DNA of 64,000 nt, taken from assembly GCA_937899245.1 (NCBI GenBank), contig CALDKB010000035.1, positions 1-64,000 on the forward strand, in the 5' to 3' direction. Below the pieces are notes generated by a model, which was not told where the DNA came from, did no database searches, and was given only the letters and a program-made list of their open reading frames with translations. This DNA comes from an uncultured Bacteroidales bacterium. GTDB taxonomy: Bacteria; Bacteroidota; Bacteroidia; Bacteroidales; ML635J-15. A program made the translations under genes and the position numbers. This document shows, piece after piece, positions 26,557 to 34,100 of the stretch (its first letter is position 1; each line of letters starts with the position of its first letter).

Positions 26557-26762
26557 CTACAATCCTTGAACCTTTGAACCCCTTAAACCTTGAACCACTT
26601 TAACACTATTTAAACATTTATCTAATTCAATTTTAGTTTTATATAATTGCATAATAAACCTGTTGGATGAATTAGAATAATGCATATTTGACTTGACCGA
26701 TAGGTTTATGATTCAAAAAGTATCACACCTGTCCAGTGCCCTCCTGCACCTATTATTAATAT

Positions 26763-27011
26763 GGTATCCTCGTGATGGCTTACAACTTCATGTCATTGTT
26801 CCGTCACGCATTGATTAACTCGGATAAAAGGCAGTTCCTAAAGACAATACGCTACGAATTGATTGCCACGCCAGCTTATTTGGGCAAAGTAAATTTTAAG
26901 GATAAGCACATTTTATATCTGGCCAGGTCGCTAAAAACTCGAAAATCGTTCCTCGCAATATGGGAAAAACCAAGCGATTTTTCTTTGCCGTATGACTCTA
27001 CAAAACCCTAA
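26763..27011 (+). pseudogene. IS1380-family transposase, C-terminal fragment
   Basis: The frame reads GILVMAYNFMSLFRHAL, then LKTIRYELIATPAYLGK and LYLARSLKTRKSFLAIWEK. This is the usual IS1380 C-terminal block (AYNLMSLFR and KTIR-type strings followed by a short basic tail). A stop codon lies in frame at 26757-26759, marking the cargo junction. The reading frame ends inside the right inverted repeat, as expected for an IS1380 right end. It belongs with the N-terminal fragment at 22261. Confidence 0.8.
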
Positions 27012-27029
27012 TGACCGATTTGGGTTAAA
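27008..27029 (-). repeat. Right terminal inverted repeat
   Basis: Reads CTAATGACCGATTTGGG then TTAAA; the reverse complement matches 22132-22153 at 21 of 22 positions. Confidence 0.85.
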
Positions 27030-27072
27030 GGACTAAGACACAATCATCATAAATCCCACACAAGTTCCCAAA

Positions 27073-27107
27073 ATAGTAATAACTATTACGGTAATGACTA
27101 TTACTAT
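27073..27107. repeat. AT-rich 35-bp imperfect palindrome
   Basis: Arms of 17 bases (three mismatches) around a single central base, built of ATAGTAATA and TATTACTAT ends. It lies between the mobile element and the 3' end of the ATPase gene; it may be a weak terminator or a protein-binding site. Confidence 0.5.
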
Positions 27108-27145
27108 CTTACAAAATTTAAGATATAAAATTGTATATCAATATT

Positions 27146-28462
27146 TTACATATCATCCAACGAAAGGGAACCCAAATGAAGTTTCATTTTCGTCAGTTCG
27201 GGTGTTTGCGCTAACATTACTTTTACCTTCTCCTTCAAAACCTTTGCATTGTACTTGTCCTCACGCTTTTTGAGTTCGTAAATCCAAGCTTCCTTGGCAA
27301 TCGGGTCGGCGACAATAAGGTCTATCTCGTTTGTGCCTTTCCTGTCCCACCACTTGCCAACTATGTACTTGCCCTTCTCGGCAAACTTTGTCGCAAAATA
27401 GCGTTCCATCATAAAGCCAGAAACGGTGCTGTAGTCGCGCTCAATGATGGCAGACAGCGATTTCAGCGCATTGTTCTCGACAAGCGACTGGTATTTGTAA
27501 AAGAATCGGAACCAGAAAATCAGGAAACAGTCGTTGAGCTGATAGCGGACTTTCTTGCTGTTTGGCTTCGAGAATATCGGCAACGACTTGGTAATTAGTC
27601 GGTAATAGTTCTCCAAACGAATCAGGTAGCTACCAATGTTGTCAAGACCTAACTCGTCCTCAATTTCGGCACGGGTTTTCATTCCGCTGGCAATGCAGAC
27701 AAGTATGGAAAAATAAGTCGCATAGTCGGAACCAAATTCCTCAATCAGAATGATCTTGCCCTCGGTGATAAAGGGCGAATTCTCCATTGTCAGCGCAGCA
27801 AGCATCTTGTCTTTCGTAATATTTCCATTGTCGAGCAGCAACGACACATACCACGGCACACCGCCAGTAATACTGAACAACGCCAGCAAATCCTCGGAAG
27901 TGTAGTTCGGATTAAAGTCCGCAAGAATTTCTTTCAGCGTGGAAGTGGAAAACGGACGGAGCGTCATCTGCGCATTGGCCCGACCAAACAGCGGCTCGTT
28001 GTAGCCCTCGAATATTTTCTTCATCAGTGTGAACACGGAACCACTGATTATCAAGTTCAGATGGCTGTTTTCTCTATACAAGTCCCAGTCGCGCTGAATA
28101 TCGCTGTATATCGAAGGATTTACTTTCAGGAAGTTCTGAAATTCGTCAATTATCAAGGTAAAAGGTCTTTTCTCCGACAGTTGCATCACAATACGGAACA
28201 CTTCGGGAAATGAATTTACCCTACCGATTACTGGGAAACCGAACTTTCTGCTAACCTCGTCCATAAAATCTTGGCACAAAAGTGGTTCTGTCTTTTTCCC
28301 GACAAAAAAGTACAGCACGGTTTCATCTCCGCATTTCAACGCCAACTCGGTTTTGCCTATGCGCCTGCGTCCCATCAGAACTGTCATTCTTGACTCTTTT
28401 CTGCTCTGCCGAAGCACATTTTTCAGTTCTTTCTGCTCCTTTTCCCTATTGTAGAATTTCAT
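27146..28462 (-). CDS. AAA ATPase with C-terminal DUF234 nuclease-like domain
   Basis: The 438-residue protein belongs to the archaeal-type ATPase group (PF01637 plus DUF234). It has FYNREKEQKEL, Walker A GRRRIGKT at 31-38, Walker B LIIDEFQNF near 103-111 and the sensor IISGS. The C-terminus includes GTNEIDLIV and WIYELKK, a PD-(D/E)XK-like pattern (acidic Asp, then E-x-K). Such proteins are abundant in Bacteroidota accessory DNA; their role is not settled. It lies just outside the right inverted repeat and points towards it, so it is probably a neighbour and not part of the element. Confidence 0.85.
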   Translation of the reverse strand: MKFYNREKEQKELKNVLRQSRKESRMTVLMGRRRIGKTELALKCGDETVLYFFVGKKTEPLLCQDFMDEVSRKFGFPVIGRVNSFPEVFRIVMQLSEKRPFTLIIDEFQNFLKVNPSIYSDIQRDWDLYRENSHLNLIISGSVFTLMKKIFEGYNEPLFGRANAQMTLRPFSTSTLKEILADFNPNYTSEDLLALFSITGGVPWYVSLLLDNGNITKDKMLAALTMENSPFITEGKIILIEEFGSDYATYFSILVCIASGMKTRAEIEDELGLDNIGSYLIRLENYYRLITKSLPIFSKPNSKKVRYQLNDCFLIFWFRFFYKYQSLVENNALKSLSAIIERDYSTVSGFMMERYFATKFAEKGKYIVGKWWDRKGTNEIDLIVADPIAKEAWIYELKKREDKYNAKVLKEKVKVMLAQTPELTKMKLHLGSLSLDDM

Positions 28463-28531
28463 AGCATTATTTTTTTTCGGAACTGCAAATATTTATATAT
28501 TTTTTCTCATCACAAACAACATAAAACTTAG

Positions 28532-28582
28532 AAACGGCGCAGCCATTCAAACGGCGAAGCCACAGAAACAGCGGAGCCATTC
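28532..28582. repeat. Three tandem copies of a 17-bp unit
   Basis: Degenerate units start at exact 17-base intervals (28532, 28549, 28566): AAACGGCGCAGCCATTC, AAACGGCGAAGCCACAG, AAACAGCGGAGCCATTC. Confidence 0.65.
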
Positions 28583-28660
28583 GAACAGCCTAAACGACTA
28601 CAAACCGTCAAAAAAAACACAAGCACATCTAATTGTAATTTATTGAATAACAAATATCTA

Positions 28661-28668
28661 CCCCCCCC
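28661..28668. repeat. Homopolymer C8 tract
   Basis: Eight C followed by ACCC, about 45 bases upstream of the -7 element of the 28745 gene. Such tracts can vary in length by slippage. Confidence 0.5.
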
Positions 28669-28711
28669 ACCCAGAGTTAAAAAAAGTAGCCCAAAGTTCA
28701 AATATTTATCA

Positions 28712-28719
28712 TAGATTTG
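28712..28719 (+). promoter_or_regulatory. -7 element of the 28745-30129 gene pair
   Basis: TAGATTTG, 25 bases before ATG 28745. Confidence 0.55.
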
Positions 28720-28744
28720 TAACGACACATTTTCTATTAACGGC

Positions 28745-29344
28745 ATGAAGAAACTATTAATATTTTCCATATCAACATTTCTCGCTTTTGCCTGTTTTGC
28801 CGAACAACCATCCGACACTACAAAAACAAAGAAAGAACTCTGCAAATCTTTTATAGGTGCAAACATTGGCACTGGCAGTTCCATAGGCACATACAGAATT
28901 TCGTGGGACTTGAACCTAGATTTGGATGTTGCATTTCCTGTAAACAAGAAAAGTGCATTGGGCGTGTATGCTTCTTACCGCTCGTGGACGACATTCATCC
29001 CTGGAATATTTTGGACTCGTGAAAAATACAGCGAAGGTCATGCAAATTTATGGGGCATAGGCTTTATACTGAATTTTGCCCATAGTCACCATTATGAAGA
29101 ATTCAATGTTAACTACAATTTGGGATGGGGACTTGAGTTTAAAGGTGGACATTCATTTCCATGCGGACTATATTTCCTTGCTAGCATAGGATTTACCTCA
29201 TGGGAAGCCGATTCTAACACTCCTTACTTCCACTACGACACAAACAGAGAAACAATGTATGTCTATAACACCGAAATATTCCATTCAAGCTTAAACATAC
29301 ATGCCGGCATAGGCTATAGGTTCAACAACATTAAGAAGAAATAA
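28745..29344 (+). CDS. Secreted outer-membrane barrel-like protein, 199 aa
   Basis: A signal peptide (MKKLLIFSISTFLAFACFA) precedes a mature part with Gly- and aromatic-rich amphipathic strands, such as IGANIGTGSSIGTYRI, LDLDVAFPV, ALGVYASYRSW and LWGIGFILNF. It ends with HAGIGYRFNNIKKK. The pattern fits a small outer-membrane beta-barrel; no named family is recognised. It starts an operon with the FISUMP lipoprotein two bases downstream. Confidence 0.75.
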   Translation: MKKLLIFSISTFLAFACFAEQPSDTTKTKKELCKSFIGANIGTGSSIGTYRISWDLNLDLDVAFPVNKKSALGVYASYRSWTTFIPGIFWTREKYSEGHANLWGIGFILNFAHSHHYEEFNVNYNLGWGLEFKGGHSFPCGLYFLASIGFTSWEADSNTPYFHYDTNRETMYVYNTEIFHSSLNIHAGIGYRFNNIKKK

Positions 29345-29346
29345 CT

Positions 29347-30129
29347 ATGAAAACAACAATAACCACCATAATCATTGCATTACTTGCATTTTGCGCATGC
29401 GAAAAAGACAGACCAGTAAAGTTCTGCCTGAAACATTCAACATTTACCGACAACCACGACGGCTACGAATACAAAACTGTGACAATAGATGGCACCACAT
29501 GGCTTGCCGAAAATTTCAGGTATCTTCCGTCGGTAGATGGAAACGATGCCGATTCGGTATCGTTTGACGGACCTCGCTACTATGTTTACAACTACAATGG
29601 CACCAATATAAACGAGGCAAAAGCCACCGACGAATACAAAAAATATGGTGCACTCTACAATTACAATGCAGCGGTCAAATGTTGTCCCGATGGCTGGCGG
29701 TTGCCCACAAAGGAAGATTTTGAAAAACTGATAAAAAGCATCAACAATGACAAGAAGGACAAGTACGGCAACTTCGGGTATTATACTACTATAATGCTTT
29801 GTGGCAACAGGGAATTGTGGGGATTGGACGATAGCACGCACACGCTTCTTAATGTTTCAGGCTTGACAATGATTCCAGGAGGGATTATGCAACCACAGCA
29901 GCCATACGATATGTATAGCGGTGAAAAAAAAGACAGTATTGGATTCGAAAACATAGGAACATTGTGCTCCATTTGGGAAAAGAAAAGAGGCCGCGAAAAA
30001 AATTACTTGTCCGCATTGCAGATAAAACACGACACCACACCAACGCAGATAGATTTCAGAATGCATGAAATGGAATCGAGTATGCCTGAAATATGCGGAT
30101 TGTCGGTAAGGTATGTAAGGGACGAATAG
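29347..30129 (+). CDS. FISUMP-domain lipoprotein
   Basis: The 260-residue protein has a type II signal peptide (lipobox around FCAC, Cys18). Its single domain is of the Fibrobacter succinogenes major paralogous (FISUMP) type. The hallmarks are DGYEYKTVTIDGTTWLAENF near residues 38-57 and YGALYNYNAAVKCCPDGWRLPTKEDFEKL near 98-126, and the C-terminal VRYVRD. The domain is frequent in surface lipoproteins of Bacteroidota and Fibrobacteres; its role is unknown. It is separated from the barrel gene by two bases, so the two are probably made together. Confidence 0.85.
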   Translation: MKTTITTIIIALLAFCACEKDRPVKFCLKHSTFTDNHDGYEYKTVTIDGTTWLAENFRYLPSVDGNDADSVSFDGPRYYVYNYNGTNINEAKATDEYKKYGALYNYNAAVKCCPDGWRLPTKEDFEKLIKSINNDKKDKYGNFGYYTTIMLCGNRELWGLDDSTHTLLNVSGLTMIPGGIMQPQQPYDMYSGEKKDSIGFENIGTLCSIWEKKRGREKNYLSALQIKHDTTPTQIDFRMHEMESSMPEICGLSVRYVRDE

Positions 30130-30162
30130 CTACCTCTGTACGATATGTTGAGGCTTTGCCCT

Positions 30163-30783
30163 TCAAACTTCCTCAGCCATCACTCCAAACATCTCCGCCA
30201 CAATCATCGCTGTCGCACCCCACACAACAGAATTTCCACAAAGATAGCCTGGCACTTCCGATTCTCCTCCAGCAACTGCAATCTTATAGGTCGATAATGT
30301 TTTGTATAAATCTGACAGATCGACTTCCAGCACGCGTTTTACCTCATTTTCGGAGCGCACAAAGCTGCCAGCATCCTCCACAAATGCCACCACCGGAAAA
30401 ATCTCGAACTTGCTTACAGGCACCTTCACTGGTGGCAAATCGCCAATCACATCTTCGCGTCGTACCCGAACACCGATTTCTTCCATTGTCTCACGGATAG
30501 CCGTCTCAATACTGTCGGCATCCGAAGGCTCGGCTTTACCACCGGGAAACGAAATCTGCCCCGCATGCACTCCAATGTCGGTTCGCTCTATCATTATGGT
30601 TTTAAGTCTGCCATCGCGGACAAAAAGCAATATCATCACAGCCGACTTGCGCAACGGAAAAGGATTGGCATAATATCTGGCAAGATACATGCGCTGAAAA
30701 TCGGAAAGCACTTTTTCCGCGCTTTTCTGCACTTCCTCTCGGCTATAATCCGTAAACTTCGACATCAAAGTTGACCTATCCAT
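30163..30783 (-). CDS. NUDIX hydrolase, CoA pyrophosphatase type
   Basis: The 206-residue protein has a NUDIX box of the NudL/CoAse kind: ISFPGGKAEPSD followed by ETAIRETMEEIGV at about residues 77-102. The family string GNSVVWGATAMI lies near the C-terminus. Such enzymes hydrolyse CoA or related nucleotide diphosphates. I chose ATG 30783 because a minus-strand promoter lies just upstream; the longer frame to 30843 crosses it. The substrate cannot be fixed from the sequence alone. Confidence 0.88.
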   Translation of the reverse strand: MDRSTLMSKFTDYSREEVQKSAEKVLSDFQRMYLARYYANPFPLRKSAVMILLFVRDGRLKTIMIERTDIGVHAGQISFPGGKAEPSDADSIETAIRETMEEIGVRVRREDVIGDLPPVKVPVSKFEIFPVVAFVEDAGSFVRSENEVKRVLEVDLSDLYKTLSTYKIAVAGGESEVPGYLCGNSVVWGATAMIVAEMFGVMAEEV

Positions 30784-30799
30784 TGCATTTTGTTTTGCG

Positions 30800-30807
30800 C
30801 AAATATA
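30800..30807 (-). promoter_or_regulatory. NUDIX gene promoter, -7 element
   Basis: TATATTTG on the minus strand, 16 bases before ATG 30783. Confidence 0.6.
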
Positions 30808-30888
30808 CGAAATTTGCAGTGGTAAAATGCTTTGCACCAGCACAAAAAAACCGACATATAAGATTGAAAAAAATATTTCAAATAATCC

Positions 30889-30918
30889 TTTGCCGTAATA
30901 AAAAAAGGTTTACCTTTG
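30889..30918 (+). promoter_or_regulatory. tRNA-Leu promoter
   Basis: TTTG at 30889-30892, an 18-bp spacer and TACCTTTG at 30911-30918; the tRNA begins 13 bases later. Confidence 0.75.
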
Positions 30919-30931
30919 CACTCGCAATTGA

Positions 30932-31015
30932 GCCCAGGTGGTGAAATCGGTAGACACGCCAGCTTGAGGGGCTGGTGTTCGCAAGGACGTGCAGGTTCAA
31001 GTCCTGTCCTGGGCA
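30932..31015 (+). tRNA. tRNA-Leu (GAG)
   Basis: The acceptor stem GCCCAGG/CCTGGGC closes a class II tRNA with a long variable arm. The anticodon stem CCAGC/GCTGG holds loop TTGAGGG with anticodon GAG at 30966-30968. Length is 84 bases to the discriminator A. CCA is not encoded. Confidence 0.96.
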
Positions 31016-31021
31016 CGATTC

Positions 31022-31055
31022 AAAAACGCAAGTATTCCACTTGCGTTTTTCTTTT
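31022..31055 (+). terminator. Terminator after tRNA-Leu
   Basis: A 12-bp stem (31022-31033 with 31039-31050), loop ATTCC, then a T-rich tail. Confidence 0.9.
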
Positions 31056-31068
31056 TATCCCCAAAAAG

Positions 31069-31103
31069 AAAATGCTCCTTGGCGGGGGACCAAGAAGCAT
31101 TTT
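31069..31103 (-). terminator. Terminator of the T9SS giant protein gene
   Basis: AAAATGCT and CTTGG arms pair with CCAAG and AGCATTTT around a G-rich loop. On the minus strand a T-run follows. It lies 82 bases past the 31186 stop. Confidence 0.75.
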
Positions 31104-31185
31104 TACCATATGTGTGTATATAATGTAGAGTCTTTGTATAAACTGCAAATTTGCTAATCTATAACATCTGTGATTTTTATATCTT

Positions 31186-34100
31186 TCATTGCTTTACTAC
31201 CTGCTTAACAATTACAGTATCATCGGATGTTACCCTCAAGTTGTATGTTGCTGGAGTAATGTTCTGCAAATGCAAAGTTGTCTCATATTTGTTTTGTGGT
31301 GCATCTATCTTTTCGGTTACAATCAACTTGCCAAGCATGTCGAACAGTTCAATCTGTACTGGTTTGTTATTGAAATTTTCGAGACTTAACATAAGTTCTC
31401 TAGTGAACGGATTTGGATATGCAGCAACGATCGGCTCGTCTTCGGCGGCATCCTTACAACGAACAACAATAATTTCAGACGAAGTTGTTGTGCCATCGTA
31501 GTCAACCTGAATGAGTCGGTAGTAATTGTCCCCACCAAACATATCGTTATCGTAATACGAGTACGAAAGCATCTCGATAGAATTTCCAGCACCTGCAATA
31601 CGTGCAACCTCGGTAAAGTTTACAGCATCAGCCGAACGTTCTAGTACAAAGTAATCGTTTTCACGTTCCGATGCCGTAGTCCATTCAACAAGAGCAGAAC
31701 CGCCATCACAGACAGCCGTAAAATCAACAAGCTCTATTGGCAACAGACTGTTACTTGAAGAAGAGCCAAAGCCCGTATATGAAGATCCGGCACGAATAGA
31801 AACAGCAGGCATAGTCACGCCATCGACTTCAATATCCTTACCTCCATTCAATGCAAACATTGGGGTTGAAGACATCTGCCTCCAGCAACCGCCAGAATAT
31901 ATAACGCCATAAATTGGAGCAGAAACATCTGATGGAGTGCTAAAATGTTCTTCCAAAGAACTAGCTTTCGATGTCAAAGTTACAGTCAAATCGTTCGGAG
32001 AGTTAACATTCCAGTACTCGTAGTTGCTGATATGGTTCATCTGAATGCTGTTGCCTTCGCACATGTCGTTCTGATTCCACCAGCGCGGAAAACCTTCGGC
32101 TTGAGTAAAGCCATGCGTACCATCCCCGTTATCGGCAGACTTATGATGATAACTTACATTTGCATTGCCGCTTAAGCTTTCAACCTTCACGGTTCCCATT
32201 ACGCCATCGTCGCCGGTCGGGAAGACGAAATTGGTTTCGGTACCCGAAACCTGCTTGTAAACAGTTCCGTCAACGAAGCTATTCAAATTTGCACCAGCAG
32301 ATGTTGCTCCGGCAGTAAAAGTCATGTCGTTGTTGACAATACCACTTGTAAATGTTGCGACACCGTTTACGGTCATCGACGGAGCGGTAATGGTGCTTGC
32401 TGTATTCTGGTCGAATACAACATTATTGAAAGTTATCGCCTTGTCTACCGACTGGTTTACACCAACAAAAGTAACAGTACCAGTTTGCGGCACAAAAGAA
32501 CCAGAAGCATTCATATATAAGTTTCCGGCTATATCAAGATTATGACTACCACCAGAAACCGTGATATCAGGACCGATTTTCAGGTTGTTTACAGCAGCAT
32601 CGGTATTGATGACTGGAGAATTATCTGTACAAGAACCGTTTTTAACGACATAAACATCATTAGCAACAGACGGGCTATTCACCACGCCTTCGTATCTGCC
32701 ATTAGCATTATTGTATAGCACCCAGTTGTCGGGATTGCCCCAATATGTAGGGTTAACACCCTTTCCAACCCACAAGTAATAGTTTCCTTCTTCCTGTTCG
32801 GCCGGAGCGTTAACATTTACTGTAGGAATAACACTGCCACTACAACCGTTTGCGTCTGTTATTGTAAGTGAGTAGGCAGTAGTTGACATTGGTGTTGCGG
32901 TTACGGTTTGTACGTCTGTTGCCGAAAGTGTATTTCCAGAATCGGCCCACGAATAAGTAAAAGGAGTTGCCGTACTGGTTGAACTATTTGTAGCGACAAG
33001 ACTAACCGACTCGCCAAGACATATTGTTTCGTTAATAGCATTTGGAACAACCGGCTGCGTTACCATATATGTAAACGGAACGCCTTCTGACACACAACCA
33101 AGGTTATCAATAAAAGATATGCTACCACTTTGCTGAACGCCAATTATTGCACTTGCATTTGCTTCTGTTGGATGAATGCTGAAGACATTTGGTGTAGATG
33201 TTGCTGTAACAATTTCATTTGTTTCCACATCCACATCTGCAAGTTCTATTGTATAATCCCAATTATTAGGTGCCAGACCGTTTAGCGATAGCTCCCAGTT
33301 AAATATATAGCCGTTATCTCCGCTCCAACTATCGCACACCTGAATCTTCCAAGTACCATTAAGAGGACAACCAATAAGATTTGTGAAACTTTGGTATGGA
33401 TGATATATTTGTGTCATATTAGTCATATTGGAAGGTTTAACTATGTCATCAATTATATCACCATCCTGATGGTTGACAGGTTCATACACATAGCCGGAAC
33501 CTGCAGCATATGAATAATTTGGATTGTTTGACCAACAATAATCGAAACCCGTACCACTTGCATTCGAGGAACTTTCACAATGAGAACTACCATCAGCAAG
33601 GTTTGGATTGCCAAATCCTATAGGAGCTTGGAACAATTTATAATCATAGTAGTCTTCATTTGAAAAATAATGATAATCATGTCCATCTAGAGTTGTATAT
33701 ACTGGCGTATTTGTATATGACTCTCCACCATTAGAAGATTCATCAAAATTATTATATCCTACAAATTTATAATAAACCTCATATTCACCATCTGTTGCAC
33801 AAAAATCATCTTGATTTGGAATTGCACTTGAAACAGCCCTGAAAATATTATAAAAATTAGTAGCTACGGGAAAATTAGTAGCTGCATTTGCATCAGATGT
33901 TAAAGAATACGAAGTCCCATCATAAACCACATACCCCAAGAACTCATTTACAACATAATAAGTACTACTATAAGAATATGCCCCACCTTGAGTACAGCCA
34001 CCAGATGCAGCACCAGTGTTCACAAACTCAGCGAAATTTCCATAAATACCAATTCGCCTATATGGCCAGCTATAAGTATCATCATCAAGACCACCACTGC

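Larger units (their letters stand above)
26366..26762. other. Non-coding repeat cluster at the right end of the cargo
   Basis: About 400 bases without a gene. The first half is built of three palindromic units (26415-26434, 26474-26491, 26537-26556) embedded in degenerate TTGAACC/CTTTGAA strings. The second half, up to the transposase remnant, is AT-rich with no structure I can assign. Confidence 0.6.
22132..27029. mobile_element. IS1380-like element with transposase core replaced by cargo
   Basis: Near-identical inverted repeats (21 of 22 bases) lie at 22132-22153 and 27008-27029. Just inside the left repeat is the N-terminal part of an IS1380-type transposase. Just inside the right repeat, in the same orientation, is the C-terminal part. 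The two halves fit one protein whose catalytic middle (about 200 residues) is gone. About 4.2 kb of unrelated cargo fills the gap: a membrane protein, a WYL regulator, a PD-(D/E)XK nuclease and a TPR-like protein. No clear target-site duplication is visible. The element cannot encode its own transposase but could be moved by one supplied elsewhere. Confidence 0.8.

Noticed and set aside
27030..27145. Target-site duplication of the IS1380-like element
   Set aside because: Bases flanking the two inverted repeats (CTACCA on the left, GGACTA on the right) show no matching direct repeat, so none is claimed.
28661..28668. C8 tract as proven phase-variation switch
   Set aside because: It lies outside the promoter spacer and coding region; only a possibility, noted under findings.
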